Assembly: GCF_027409185.1 (NCBI RefSeq) | Contig: NC_084467.1 | Span: 15,304,501 to 15,368,500, forward strand | Reading direction: 5' to 3' | DNA length: 64,000 nucleotides | Origin: Cynocephalus volans | Taxonomy: Eukaryota > Chordata > Mammalia > Dermoptera > Cynocephalidae | Program-made: the position numbers and the translations under genes | Shown: in pieces, positions 34,001 to 42,930 of the stretch | Layout: each line of letters begins with the position of its first letter | Position numbering within the stretch: the stretch's first letter is position 1 | Notes under the pieces: model-generated | Told to the model about the DNA's origin: nothing | The model's database searches: none | What the model saw: the letters and a program-made list of their open reading frames with translations, nothing else

Positions 34001-34056
34001 CAGATGCGAACACGCAGGTCACCTTGGTGAAGACCTTTGCTGCTCTCAACATCTGA
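9863..34056 (+). CDS. OTUD3: OTU domain-containing deubiquitinase OTUD3 (8 coding exons)
   Basis: Joined exons: 9863-10083, 17084-17232, 22102-22214, 26255-26377, 30780-30911, 31397-31493, 32710-32894 and 33880-34056. They total 1,197 bp, 398 codons plus TGA, the same length as I recall for human OTUD3. All introns are GT-AG and every junction keeps frame. The product is a cysteine protease that removes ubiquitin chains; OTUD3 is known to act on K6- and K11-linked chains and to stabilise PTEN. The layout is: basic, glutamate-rich N terminus with a six-glycine run (44-49); OTU fold at about 65-190 with the catalytic DGNCLF motif (Asp73, Cys76) and the His of EHYDSV (about 182); UBA-like segment at about 230-270; and a basic coiled stretch near the C terminus ([14 protein letters not shown]). 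The start ATG has a G at -3 and lies in the CpG island. No disrupting mutation is seen. Confidence 0.96.
11160..11285 (+). repeat. L2 LINE 3' end
   Basis: 'tagcaccgtgcctggtacacagcaggcattcagtacag' is the characteristic L2 3' terminus. Short and diverged. Confidence 0.55.
11615..12400. repeat. L2-like LINE interrupted by a hAT-Charlie-type element
   Basis: The outer parts (11,615-11,700 and 12,050-12,400) read like the non-coding L2 region: 'gtgctgggaatacatttatgac' and 'ggagcttatagtttag' on one side, 'aggaaggccttctcattcac' and 'tgcaaaggcacaggaaca' on the other. Between them, 11,703-12,046 starts 'ggtctcagacattttggtc' and ends 'tctggaccacactttgaca', the end pattern of an old Charlie-family DNA transposon inserted into the L2. 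Confidence 0.5.
12424..12525 (-). mobile_element. CYN SINE monomer, antisense
   Basis: Read on the minus strand it has an A-box 'ttagctgaattggttagag', 'aacaccaaggtca', a B-box 'ggggttcagatgccc', then 'ccaccagccac' and a short A-rich tail. This is the closest copy in the window to the isoleucine-tRNA ancestor in the A-box half. A clear target duplication is not visible. Confidence 0.7.
12692..13061 (+). mobile_element. Possible solo LTR or unclassified repeat
   Basis: A 370-bp block beginning 'tgtggcctgttgggaaaa', with an AATAAA at about 12,855 and GC-rich 'U5-like' sequence after it. It is bracketed by the 6-bp repeat 'tagtat' (12,686-12,691 and 13,062-13,067). The right end is 'acc', not the CA expected of a canonical LTR, so the boundaries or the LTR reading may be wrong. 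CTG-rich sequence (12,918-13,010) lies inside. Confidence 0.3.
13070..13128 (+). repeat. Imperfect tandem duplication
   Basis: 'gcatgtgagaggtct..gaccca' occurs twice in succession, starting near 13,074 and 13,101. The two copies differ by a 2-3 bp change. It adjoins the LTR-like block. Confidence 0.65.
14100..14246. mobile_element. hAT-Charlie MITE (MER5-like)
   Basis: Internally symmetrical: 'ttttcaaccctggttagaatcacctggga' on the left and 'caggtgattctaatgtacagccataattgagaa' on the right are diverged inverted halves, as in MER5-type MITEs. Confidence 0.55.
14265..14454 (+). mobile_element. hAT-Charlie MITE, MER5A-type
   Basis: Begins 'gtttctcaaacgttagcc', carries 'cctcacctggagtgctagttaaaa', 'gattcagtaggggtggggcc' and 'aggtgatgctgatgttcctag', and ends 'agactttgagagtggt'. 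This is the MER5A order at near full length. Confidence 0.75.
14525..14580. repeat. T-run
   Basis: About 20 T at 14,557-14,576 followed by 'ggcatctgg'. Possibly the tail of a decayed antisense retroelement. No body is recognisable. Confidence 0.5.
14701..14923 (+). mobile_element. hAT-Charlie MITE, MER20-type
   Basis: Contains 'ttgccccccaggggacattt', 'ggttgtcacaacc', 'gctagtgggtagaggcca' and 'aaacatcctacagtgcacag' and ends 'gaagctgagaagctctg'. This is the MER20 consensus order over about 220 bp, nearly complete, and lies in sense orientation in OTUD3 intron 1. Confidence 0.8.
15265..15440 (+). repeat. MIR SINE
   Basis: 'gcctgggttgtaattctgggtcc', 'ttgtgaccctggacaaattac' and 'gtttagaacagttcctggcacat' follow MIR order. 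Confidence 0.7.
15505..15608 (-). mobile_element. CYN SINE, recombinant-looking monomer, antisense
   Basis: Flanked by the direct repeat agtgtatacagttt at 15,491-15,504 and 15,609-15,622. On the minus strand the 5' half (ggccggcccgtggctc through acaccaaggcc) matches unit 1 of the dimer at 3,537. The 3' half (gggttaagatcccctt through accggtcatcttt plus A-tail) matches unit 2. It therefore looks like a dimer from which the stretch between the two B-boxes was deleted. Confidence 0.85.
17084..17232 (+). CDS. OTUD3: OTUD3 coding exon 2
   Basis: Begins with [10 protein letters not shown] after acceptor TTTGACAG and carries the catalytic Cys76 and the helix that follows. Ends in the first base of Val124 at CATG|GTAGGT. 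149 bp. Confidence 0.96.
17760..18157 (-). mobile_element. MaLR-type LTR (THE1/MST-like), antisense
   Basis: Starts 'tattagtccgttttgtgttg' and runs through 'actgggtgatttataaagg', 'gaactcactcat' and 'atgactcaatcac', the reverse-complement order of a THE1/MST LTR. Strongly diverged, no internal coding part attached. It directly abuts a second LTR in the opposite orientation. Confidence 0.65.
18160..18582 (+). mobile_element. MaLR-type LTR (MLT1/MST-like), sense
   Basis: Begins 'tgtagtggattgaattatgtc' with 'ccccccaaaactcat', has 'ctctctttctctctgcttccaccatct', an AATAAA near 18,508 and 'aaatcacccagtttcaggtat', and ends 'cagactaataca'. This is the ERVL-MaLR LTR layout with TG...CA ends. It carries no gene. 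Confidence 0.7.
19880..20770 (+). repeat. L2 LINE 3' fragments
   Basis: Typical L2 motifs appear: 'gagggcagggactctgtctttg' with 'aaagtatttgttgaatgagt' at 19,985-20,070, and 'cagaatggtgatctaaatg', 'ggcttcccagtgacctcaagat' and 'tactgcgtagtcc' from 20,400. The order suggests two pieces or a rearranged copy. Confidence 0.6.
21420..21660 (+). repeat. MIR SINE
   Basis: 'ctggctctgtgaccttgggc', 'cctcagtttcctcatctataaaatgg' and 'gtgcttgacacatatataataag' follow MIR order. Confidence 0.7.
21772..21887 (-). mobile_element. Severely 5'-truncated L1 3' end with target duplication
   Basis: Flanked by 'aatggatcc' at 21,763-21,771 and 21,888-21,896. The content, T-rich tail then 'tattttgtcgatatacat' and 'attgctccccatcacc', matches the 3' UTR of the large L1 at the right end of the window. 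It is a recent copy of that same L1 lineage reduced to about 110 bp. Confidence 0.85.
22102..22214 (+). CDS. OTUD3: OTUD3 coding exon 3
   Basis: Codes [14 protein letters not shown] through NAPLWQ within the OTU fold. Acceptor CCATGCAG, donor CAG|GTAGGT, exit in phase 0. 113 bp. Confidence 0.96.
22590..22790 (-). repeat. Old L1 3' UTR, antisense
   Basis: 'ttgtggggttcagtatgttg', 'caatgattcacttagggtag' and 'ctggtaaccattattctact' are characteristic antisense pieces of L1MA-type 3' ends. Confidence 0.55.
22917..23165 (+). repeat. Unclassified repeat with internal direct duplication
   Basis: 'aggatctg(g/a)ttg(t/c)gggcaggg' occurs at about 22,920 and 22,975, each copy followed by 'ggctgg'. The block ends with 'tttaaataaaacctcatg', an AATAAA-type signal, and GC-rich sequence, so a solo LTR is possible, though no flanking duplication is visible. 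Confidence 0.35.
23990..24300 (-). repeat. Old L1 3' end, antisense
   Basis: 'ttcacccctttcaggtgtac', 'catgtaaccatcaccactgtcaac' and 'tcataaccacaatctg'-like pieces are common antisense L1M motifs. Confidence 0.6.
26255..26377 (+). CDS. OTUD3: OTUD3 coding exon 4
   Basis: Residues 162-202, from [10 protein letters not shown] to AHLQTD. It holds the catalytic His in the EHYDSV motif (about residue 182). Acceptor TTGTGTGCAG, donor GAT|GTGAGT. 123 bp, phase 0 at both ends. Confidence 0.96.
26640..28600 (-). repeat. Old L1 (L1M-type) ORF2/3' region, antisense
   Basis: T-rich sequence with 'aaggctgcataatattctgttg', 'ttctccatctttaac' and 'gttgagtcttcctagccaag', decayed antisense versions of L1 ORF2 codons. 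No frame survives. Confidence 0.55.
28640..30010 (-). repeat. L1M-type LINE, antisense
   Basis: Clear antisense L1 order: 'attaaccattttaaagtac', 'gaataataatccattgtgtgg', 'ggtcatatggtaattctaa' and 'ttctccaacacttgttattt'. On the minus strand 29,057-29,302 still codes a stretch akin to the ORF2 C-terminal region ([12 protein letters not shown]). Decayed and non-functional. Confidence 0.7.
30780..30911 (+). CDS. OTUD3: OTUD3 coding exon 5
   Basis: Residues 203-246, beginning [10 protein letters not shown] and ending VCNATGCS, an acidic linker plus the first helix of the UBA-like segment. The donor TCA|GTTAGT is weaker than the others (T at +3). 132 bp, phase 0. Confidence 0.95.
30912..31396 (+). 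other. OTUD3: OTUD3 intron 5
   Basis: 485 bp with no recognisable repeat or gene. Confidence 0.8.
31397..31493 (+). CDS. OTUD3: OTUD3 coding exon 6
   Basis: Residues 247-278 plus one base: [10 protein letters not shown] through MNQGKGN. It carries the second and third helices of the UBA-like segment. Acceptor TTGGATAG, donor A|GTAAGT. 97 bp. Confidence 0.95.
31494..32709 (+). other. OTUD3: OTUD3 intron 6
   Basis: 1.2 kb. It includes an L2-like 'gttcattcggcaattgtttactgagc' trace at 31,600-31,660 and T-runs. Otherwise nothing recognised. Confidence 0.7.
32710..32894 (+). CDS. OTUD3: OTUD3 coding exon 7
   Basis: Codes [10 protein letters not shown] through KNQVPK, a low-complexity linker rich in N, E, G and K. 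The acceptor TTTGGAAG has a purine at -3 and is unusual, but it is the one that keeps frame with exon 6 and matches the family. Donor AAG|GTATGA. 185 bp. Confidence 0.93.
32895..33879 (+). other. OTUD3: OTUD3 intron 7
   Basis: 985 bp. T-run at 33,609-33,624. No gene or clear repeat recognised. Confidence 0.75.
33880..34056 (+). CDS. OTUD3: OTUD3 coding exon 8 and stop
   Basis: The last 58 residues, from [10 protein letters not shown] to [12 protein letters not shown], then TGA. A strongly basic, charged helix precedes a hydrophobic tail. Acceptor CTCTTTCAG. Confidence 0.96.
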   Translation: MTNRQRREQQRLEKKKRQEERHRHKALESRSSHRDNNRSEADANTQVTLVKTFAALNI

Positions 34057-34154
34057 CTCTGGCCTCCCGGGAGCCGTGAGAAGCAGATGGAAAGTGGAGC
34101 GCCGCACACCAGGCTTCCAGTGAGGCCGTCCTTTTTACACAACGAAACACAACC

Positions 34155-34160
34155 AATAAA
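34155..34160 (+). terminator. OTUD3: Proximal AATAAA of OTUD3
   Basis: A canonical hexamer about 100 nt after the stop codon, followed by a CA-rich and then T-rich stretch (34,208-34,230). If used it would give an mRNA lacking nearly all of the 3' UTR. Confidence 0.45.
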
Positions 34161-37100
34161 ACCCACACACAAGCACTCCCACCGAGTTAGTTTCCTTCAG
34201 GCTGCCTCTTTTTTGTTCAAAGTTTTGTTAGTGATGTGTTTTTTATGAAAGTACAGTGAAGCCATTCATATTCTGTAATACAAACTGAAAATACTGAGTT
34301 TGAGGAATGGACAGTTAGGTCAGGAAAATCCTTTTAAGTGTGGCTTTATTTGCCTTGAAAATCAGAGTTCGGTGACCCTGGGATCTTTCCCTTATACTTG
34401 GGGTGAGTTTTGCTGTAATTGTTCATGAAGTAGTTTAGAGTAATTGTAAGAAATTCAGAATGACAAGTTTTCTTAGTTTCTTTTTCATTTTCAAACTGAT
34501 ACTAACATATAGGGTAGTTTATAAATGATCTCCAACTCAGGAATGTGTTTAGGTTTAATTTTCTTCTAATACAACTTACTCAGAAAATGATTCAGGAAGT
34601 GTTTTCCCAAGGTAATATGATACGAGGGTTGTGATCTATAGTCAGGGTGGAAATTAAACTACATTTCTCTCCTTCCTGATCCTGATGTTATTTCAGATGG
34701 GATACAGGTGTTGCTGGTTCATTTGCACTCAAGCCATAAGATAAATGCACCTGACTGTTAATTAGGTCTGGGCTTGGCTGGAAGGTCTACAGTGTTTTTA
34801 GTACTTGTCCGTTGATAATGGGAAGACTGTTTTTTTAATATAATTCTGGAATTCTGATTGTAGAGCAGAAATTGTAGCTGTAAAGGGAGAAATCAGGGGA
34901 TTCCTGGGTTTTTGCCTAGGAAGAGTCTAAAGAGTTACTTGCTGTTATAGGACAACTGGAAGAATATGTGTATCTAAGGTTTTTCATGTTCTCATTTTAA
35001 ATAACTGCATTTTCTACCCTACTGTTCTAGACTTAGAAAGATGCTTCCGAGAAATAAATGGTAACTTGACCTCATAGGTTGCTAAATTTTCTAAGTATTG
35101 TAGAAATGAAATCCCATAATATTTTCATTCATTTCTTTTTCCCTGTTTGGGATTTCAGTGTTGGGAAAGCTTTCCAGCACCTGCCAGAAGTTGTCAGTGA
35201 CTTAGGTTAGACCAGAAGAGAAGAGAATGTACTTTGGCTAAGGCCTTTGAATGATCCACAGTTGTGAAATAGACAGATTTGGGCAGTGGAGAGATGTTAT
35301 TCTTAAAACCGAATTGGGTGGATGTGAACTTTAAAACTGTAATGTGTGAGGTAGCCAATCTTGGACAGTCTTTGCCTTTTGGGAAACTAATAATATCAAA
35401 TTTAGACAAATAATATCAAAAGGTAAATTATTAGTTGTTTCCCACTCTCCTCAAACTTCAAGATTATAAAAATTCAGAGGTGAAGAGAAAACTATAAAAG
35501 TTTTGACATATATAGACATATCATTGTCTGGGTAGGCCCTGGATTCAGTGAATTGTCTCTATCAGCAGGCTGTTTGCTGTCATCAGTTTTAATGATATGT
35601 TTTACTTTTTCATTTGTTTGACTTTGACTTTTTGTGGTTGGAGTATCGGTAGTTTCTTGGAATTGCTCCCAGGACATCGTGGTTTGGGCTTCCTCCTGGG
35701 TATAGAACATTGTAATATTTAGCAGTTTTTCTTTCCACGTCTCAGAGTCCTGAGTTTGAAGCTCCAGTACTCAGTCCAAACAAGTGAAGGGTCTCTGTTG
35801 CTTGACTCACTCTAAGGGATGGGATCCAATGCGTTAGAATCTAGTGTTCCCTTGGCTTTCAACTCTGGGCAGATTCCTGACTGGCTGAGCTTTTCTGAAT
35901 GAACACTCTTTCTTGTCTTTGCACTGTGTGAGTGCATAAGACCAGATCCTCTCAGAAAGATCAAGACTGTGTATCAGAACCTGAGTCTGGGGTCACAAGT
36001 AGCTGAAGGGAGACCCATTGTCAGAAGTAGTAGAACTGCTTTATTTACTTGGTTGATGAAGGTGGCCTTGAACCCTATTGGGTGTTAAAAGTTTTAGATG
36101 CTGCTAAAAAGTTATTAAAGAGTATTGGGAGCATTTATTTATAAATTACCTAATTCTGATAGTAGGCTTCAGCATTTCTGGGGTATAATACAGTGGTTTT
36201 AAAAACTCATCAAATGGCTTCAGTAATTTATTACCGTTTCACAGCTTTCTAGTTACAATTGATCTGTTTACTGTTTTATTAGGAATGGGGTACATGCATT
36301 CAACTTCAGTGATATCTTTAGCTAAGTGTTTGAGTTCAGGCTTTACTGCCTCAGTCTCACTGAAGTGTGAGGTAGATGGAATTCATATACTTAGTTGCCT
36401 TAGAGTGGGCACTTGAAAATTACTTCATTGGCAGCCAAAATGGAGGCCCAGTATGATTAGTCCTGGGATGACTATTGCCAGTAACTGTTACCCTAATACA
36501 GTTACTTATGTGAACTCTATATTAGGAACTGAATCTGTCTCAGCCTCTGTGTTATGTCCTTGCTGGTAGAGATTTGTGTTACATGCGATCATCTCAGTTT
36601 GTAGTGAGGCCAGGAGAAAAATGGGGAGGGAGCAGTGGTCCATAGCTGCTTACTGGTCTTGTAAACTGTACATAAAGGTTTTATGGGTTTTAAAAAAGAA
36701 TTTTTTAAAGGTGAAAATAAGAAATAAAATTTTCGTGGCAACAGCTTTGAACTAGAGAAGTAGCTATATTAAACAACATAGAACCACGACTTCTAGATAA
36801 TATAGTTGTCACCAGGAGATATTAGAAAGATAGAATGTATGTGTATATTTAATTTTTTAATAATGCTATCAGGAGCAAATTCTAGTTGAGAAATTGTGGC
36901 AGAGAGAAGAACCTTAAGTGTTAGTTCTAGTCATCTGTAATTTCTTTTATAAGCTCTAAAGACACTTTCAACCCCATCTGGCTTCTGAGGGCTTGTGAAG
37001 TGGAGTCTCCTTTGTGGGGCAGCTAGAGCTGGGCTTAGAGGGAACCTTCAAGTGGATGATTTACAGTGCGTGGCCCTGTTTCACTGGGGAACTTTTACAA

Positions 37101-38969
37101 TGTGAAGATGATTGTCGGGGGGTGGGAGGAGGGCCATGTTCAGTTGGGCAGAGAGCTGCTCACGTGTTCTGTAGGTGGTATCAGATGGACCTTGGCATTG
37201 AACTGTACTCGTATGAATCCCTGTAGTCAATGTGCAATTTCTCTCATTCTGAGAAACTCTCTAGACTCTGCCTGGGTTTTACTGGGTCAACATAGAATGC
37301 TATCAGTTTACCTCTGTGAAATGCTCAACTCAAGTAGCCCGTTGGTAAAAGGAAGCTTGTATTCCTCGTCAGAGTTGACTAAAAGTCACTCTGAGCAAGG
37401 GATCTTTGCAGGTGGGAGGACAATGGAGCTCTTTGACTTTGGTGTGTCTCACTGGTGGCCCTCTCTCTCCTGTTTTGGGTAGATGCATAGTTCTTCACTT
37501 TTTACCTCAAGGCTCTGTCTATCAGATCTTTAGGTTCAGAGTCTGATGTACTTTTCCTGTCTTGCCGTTCTCATTATTTATACTTTCATTCATCTCAGCT
37601 TTCAGAACAGGTGTTGCTAAAACTCTGGGGCCTTCTCACAGTTGTTCTGAGGCGATTTAATAATGGCACTTTTGACAAGGTGTATTTTTCTGACTCTAAA
37701 GCAAATTGCATTTTTCCATTGACATCATCGAATTGAAGATCTAGATGGCATATTTAAATTATAACAAGTCTGCCGTCACATAGTAGAAATGGGAAAATCG
37801 GTCATTTCTGGAAAGTGGAGATAATACCGAGCACCAGTCTGCAGGTGCGTGTACAGCGTGTAACTCACTGTGCCCCACTGAGGCGGGGTTCACAGGAAAG
37901 AGCCGTGTCTGTGGATGGCTTGGTCTTCTCCTGTCCTGAGGTAAAATTCCCTTGAAACACCGCAGGCTCTTAACTGTTTGTTCTGAGCTGTTGCGCTCTA
38001 GAGTCTCTCTATTGAACTAGTCTCTTTAGGGCTACTTTGTAGCTCAATTAAAATGTTCGGGATCCTCGCAGAGTTGCTTGACAAGGGGCTGGTACCAGTG
38101 TAAAGAATATCTTTTCATAAAAGCAGGAACTTTTGCGTAGTGAATTTATTTTAGGCAAGGCATACCCGTGAAGCAGAGCTGCTTCTGCTCACTGTGCTGA
38201 TCACCCTGGCAAGTAATGATCAGTGGATGGAACCTCGACGGTCTAGCTCCAGTCCTTTGCATGTCAGCATCCGGCAGGTCCCTGGTGCTGGCCGTCCATG
38301 ACAATCATGTGAACTCAGTCACAGACCTCAGCCTGTGGTTTGATCCCCTGGCAGGTCCCTTGACCAAAACTTGAGCAATGCTGGTGTGAGTCTCCACATC
38401 TTTCCACTGTTATGGTTCATCTTCCATGGCAGGAAGGACCCTTGGCCTCCCCGGCTCCTCTTCCAGCATCCTTCACCAGCGCTAAGCTTATAGAAAAGAA
38501 AAGAGCCAGGAGTCAGACTTGACATCTGCCTGCTTCCTTTCTGATATAGAAGTGCTGGTGTGCTTGCCTCAGTCCCCTCTATGAAGGAGGGAGTGTGTCT
38601 GTAGAGAAGGGGCCTTCTCTTTTTTCTAATTGCACTATACATGTTCTAGCTTCAGTCTGGAGATACTTTAAGACCTCCATGGGGTCATGATCCATAGACT
38701 TAGCAAGTCTTGCCTTATCTATGGAGCTGGATGGTGAGAAATGTGACCATTGTCTGGTGTCTGTCATTCCTTTCCTGTAGAATTTTTCTTTCCACAGATT
38801 GTGTTTATGTGAACCATTTTATTTTTTATTTACCAAAGTACTGTACTTGGCTATTTGCAGTGTTTTCAAAACCAAATGTTTCTTCTTTTTTGTTTTTATC
38901 TTCAATACTTGGTGCAATAGAAGCTGCAAAGATGTGCCACTTTATCTATGAAATGGAGTTTTGTATACC

Positions 38970-38975
38970 AATAAA
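38970..38975 (+). terminator. OTUD3: Distal AATAAA of OTUD3
   Basis: A canonical hexamer followed within 20-30 nt by an A-rich and then a T/GT-rich stretch. Cleavage would be near 38,990-39,000. This gives a 3' UTR length in line with the long form recalled for human. Confidence 0.6.
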
Positions 38976-40504
38976 TTCTAGTTAAAAAACAAAGTTTCAT
39001 GTTTTTATCAATATCTGACCACTGTTTGCGTGGACGAGAGATATCAAGAGAGCATGCTGGGAAATGTCTATTTTAGAGACCTTTGCATGGAACATTGTGT
39101 GTGTTGGATTGATTGTTTTAGTTGTTTAGTGATTTAGGATTTGACTGAGCTTAAAACAGCAGATTTTAGCATTGGGGCAGGTGAGAACAGCCACTGCACA
39201 CACTAGCAGAGCCATTTTTTAAAAAACTGAGCATTTAAGATTTCTGCCTGATGTTTAAGAACATCTCTGATAACTTAGAGTTGTCTAAATATGGAGCAAT
39301 TGTTTGTCAGCTGCCACCTTGGTTCCTCTAGAATTCTGAGGGTTGGTTTGACCCCATTCTGGAAGGAGACTTACTCTCCCAGGCACACGTGGACAGTGAC
39401 TGGGACACGGACTCAACTAGAAGAGGTACACAGAGGGGAAGGAGGACAGTGGCCACAGAAAACCAGAGGGAGCAGGGGAATCCCTCAGTGCCCCCAGCCC
39501 TGGTCAGTCATTCGAGAGGTGACAGGGGATGGCTCACCAGACCTTACTGTGTCCTCATGATTTTGACCTTGAGACTCTCACTCTTGTTCTTAATTTTATA
39601 CTCAAGGAGCAGCCTTCTGAATTGGTGCCCTGGTACCTTGGTACCAAAAGAGTCTGGAGTAGGATGGTTCCCTGGACAAAAGAAGAGACTATTTCAGCTA
39701 CTGACAAGGAAATTCTCCCATGGTCACTTAAACTGTCTTCCTGTGTGATTTTAGCCTCAATCCACAACTGAGAGACCCATTGGTCATCTCTGGGTGGATA
39801 AACATCTGGTTCCTGAACCTGTGAGGCCCAGATTCCAGACCCTGCTAACCCAACTGAGGTTCTCTCAGAAAGATCCTGCTAGGGACCAAAGTGATGTCCC
39901 AATTTATGTGCTGCCCCCCACTGAAAAACTTTTGTGGCCTCCTTAATTTTATTTAGGGATTCAGCTGGGGCCAGGTGGCCACTTGCTAAGGCTTACAGGG
40001 GCTTCCTGCCCAGGAAGCAGTTGGGCTAGGTGAGCTGTGAGGTCCTGTCTGGAGACTGGATGAGTCTTTAAGGACAGAGAAGTATTCTCAGACCAGGCAG
40101 GAGAAGTGGTTGTGCTTGTGTGTTTCCTGGTAACTGCTGTGGTTGCTTCAGAGAAAGCCCGGTTGAAAACGCAGGAGTTCAGAGTTACCGTCAGCAGGGC
40201 ACCCCCACAAGCGCTCAGCCTTTCTCTTGCACTTTCCCTTTCCCACTAAGGCACAGTAGGCGTGGCTTGGGGTGCAATATAATTAACATGCTCTGCTCCA
40301 AATGGTTTTGGCTGGACTGCTGGCATGGGCACTCTCAGACCATAGAGATGCAGATTTAGAACTTTTTTGATTGAAAAGGATGAAGACCAGTCCTGCCCCT
40401 TCATAGATTCTGCCTTGACAGGAGGAAACATTTCCCTCTTTCTTGGAGAAACTTGTCTGAACCTCCCTATGGTAGAGGGACTTGTGCATTTTGAGGTAAT
40501 TCAG

Positions 40505-40640
40505 TTTTTATTCAATTCATTCACCCATCCAAATATCCAAGAATCCATCCAACATTTACCGAACCTCCACTGTGTATGGGTCTTTATTTCTGGCATTGAA
40601 ACAGGCATGGACCCTGACCTCAGAAAGCTTCCAGTCCAGG
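40505..40640 (-). repeat. L2 LINE fragment, antisense
   Basis: 'atccatccaacatttaccgaacctccactgtgt' followed by 'gaccctgacctcagaaagcttccagtc' is the antisense L2 3' region. Confidence 0.5.
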
Positions 40641-41299
40641 AATGAAAGTGTAACTGTGTATCTGTCAGCAGAGAAATCAAGGAAGGCTTGGTGGAGGAAG
40701 TGATACGTAGACCAGGCATGAAAGGGGAGACAGGATGCAGAAAGAGGGAGGACCCGCATAAGCAAAACCCTGGAGGGGGATGTTCCAGGTGTTTAGGACA
40801 GAATTTATTAATAATATGGAATTAGTTTGGAGAAAGACTCAGAACTTCTTTCTTCGAATACTTCTTGTGTGCCTTTTGCTCCTGGAGAAGTAATGTAGTG
40901 CTTGCTGAATGAATTCTAAAGATCAGGTGTACTGAGCCCAGCCTGACTGCAATTCCGGTGTCTGGAATTGGCCTCTGTGAGCATTCTGACCTGGGAACAT
41001 TACAGATAGTGGCCCTGCACCATCTCATCAGCCAGCTTTACCTCTTTGACTCTGGGGGACATCAGCTCAGGGGCACCAAAGGTTCATGATTTTCAAACAG
41101 GTGTCCATTTAGATAAATGCAGAGCACTCAGATGGTAGTGAGCCAAGAGGCTATTCAAATAAATCAGTGTAGTATTTATCATATGTATGATGCCACTTCT
41201 CTAAAATAATTCCCATTATCCTGTGCCCATGGATTCAGCTGCACAGGTACTTATTTAGCATTTACTGTGTGATGAATGCAAAAGGGGCAGCAAAAAATA

Positions 41300-41490
41300 T
41301 GGAACATGGCCTAGCATAGACAGAGCATCTGTAATGCACCAGGCAGGCACTTTGAGTTCCTTGTCCCATTTATACCTTAAAACCAGCCCACAAAGCTGAT
41401 AGTTTACACACTAAGGAATAAATAACCGGCTCAAGGTCACAGATTGGTAGTAAAGGCAGGATTTGAACCCAGGAAAGTTTTCTTCTACCT
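41300..41490 (-). repeat. MIR SINE, antisense
   Basis: 'aatgcaccaggcaggcac', 'taaggaataaataaccggctcaaggtcac' and 'aggatttgaacccagg' follow the antisense MIR order. Confidence 0.65.
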
Positions 41491-41509
41491 TACAAGAACC
41501 CAAATAACT

Positions 41510-42050
41510 GGGGTAAGCAGTGCTAGGACAGGTAAAAGCACATGGACAGTGAGAGGAGGGTGAAATCTGCTCTAGCTGGAAAAGCATCATGGAGAAGGTG
41601 GCAGCTGAGATGCACTTAAAGCACATGGATTTTAGCATAGTGATGAGCCTGTGAACAGGGAAGCTTTCAGGTAGAGGGAAGCTATTACATAAAGGTGTGA
41701 AGGCGGGAAGCAGTAGGCATGTCTTGGGAGCGATGAAGAACATAGTTAAATAGGTATGGCTAGATAAAAGTCTGGAAAAGCAGATGATATCAAACATTGA
41801 ATATCAGGGGCTGGTGGACAATGGGGAGCCACGAGGGACTGGCTGGTGAGCTCACCTGCTTACAGCATGGTGCTGATAACACCAAGGTTAAGGGTTCGGA
41901 TCCCAGTACCTGCCAGCCACCAAAAACAATGGGGAGCCACAGATGGTTCAAGGGCAGAGGAGTGACATGACAGAAATCAAGCTGTGGGAAACAGAAGCTG
42001 GCATATGTGGATAGGGTGAAGACAGGATGAAGGATGAAGGGCTTAAGAAC
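41510..42050. repeat. L2-like LINE fragment interrupted by a CYN SINE
   Basis: 'ggaaaagcatcatggagaagg', 'gaacagggaagc' and 'ggcagaggagtgacatgac' are typical of the L2 region upstream of the 3' end. The SINE at 41,833-41,925 splits it, with a 15-bp duplicate of the target. Confidence 0.5.
41833..41925 (+). mobile_element. CYN SINE monomer with 15-bp target duplication
   Basis: The perfect duplication 'acaatggggagccac' lies at 41,818-41,832 and 41,926-41,940. The body has an A-box-like 'ggtgagctcacctgcttac', 'gctgataacaccaagg', a B-box 'gggttcggatccc' and an end 'ccagccaccaaaa'. It has an almost absent A-tail. Confidence 0.88.
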
Positions 42051-42519
42051 CATTGGTCCTGATACTCTTCTGAGCTCTGTCACAGTCCTCACCAGTGTAG
42101 AACTGATGTCTGTCTGCCAGTTGACCATATCTGATTGGTTTCTTTTTCCAGCATCCAGAAGCAAAGTTTGTATAGAACTTATTGCAAAGTTTGTATAAAA
42201 CTTTTTGAAGGAAACAATGAACTTTAATAAAGTATGCAGCTTTCCAGTGGTGACACTGCAAAAAACACCCAAGAAGCAGACAAATGTCCATGAAATCATA
42301 ATCAGATTCTTCATTCAGTTAACTCAGGAATTTCAATGTGATTTCTAATCACTTATTCTACAAATTATTTAACTGAGTGTTTCATGCATAGCTTTTGTTA
42401 GGGGTTAAGTAGAAACAAAAGCAAAAACAATTCAAATCCTGTTATCAAAATTGGAGAAGCAAGCTATGAAACATTTAGGTAACAGTGTCCCCTCCCCAGC
42501 CCTGATGTAGCCCCCTTGC

Positions 42520-42780
42520 CTCATTCATACATTCAATGAATTAGTATGCATAAATTTAGAACAGTACCTGGTAAATGCTAAGTGCTTAATAAATGTTAGC
42601 TATTATTGTTGTTATGACTGTCATTCATTTATCCATAGAATATGAATGCACATTTTGTGCTAGGCATTATTTGTGTACTTTTATTCATGCTAACTTAAAC
42701 CTCACAGCAACCACCAAGCCAGGGAAATGTCATCATTCCACTTCACAGATGCAGAGACTGAGCATGTGACCATTGATTAG
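42520..42780. repeat. MIR SINE pieces
   Basis: A sense piece at about 42,560-42,610 ('acagtacctggtaaatgctaag', 'aataaatgttagctattat') is followed by an antisense piece at about 42,640-42,780 ('ttgtgctaggcattatttg', 'acttcacagatgcagagactgag'). Confidence 0.5.
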
Positions 42781-42784
42781 CACG

Positions 42785-42930
42785 TAGATTTTAAGTGCAC
42801 ACGAATCACCTGGAGTCTTGTTAACTTATAGATTCTGATTCAGCAGGTCTGGGGTCAGGTCCATGATTGTGCTTGTCTAACAAGGTCCCTGGTGCTGCTG
42901 CTGCTGCCATGGGCTGCGCTGAGTAGCGAG
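42785..42930 (+). mobile_element. MER5A-like hAT MITE, partial
   Basis: 'gaatcacctggagtcttgtta', 'gattctgattcagcaggtctgggg' and 'aaggtccctggtgctgctg' match MER5A order. A CTG run forms the 3' part. Confidence 0.55.

Larger units (their letters stand above)
34057..38995 (+). other. OTUD3: OTUD3 3' UTR
   Basis: About 4.9 kb from the stop codon to the distal poly(A) signal. It is nearly free of recognisable interspersed repeats, in contrast to the introns, which fits a transcribed and conserved 3' UTR. The human mRNA is also recalled to have a long 3' UTR. Short open frames here carry no family signature. Confidence 0.7.

Noticed and set aside
34057-38995. Extra genes in the 4.9-kb stretch after OTUD3
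   Set aside because: Open frames are short and without family features. A long 3' UTR ending at AATAAA explains the stretch better.
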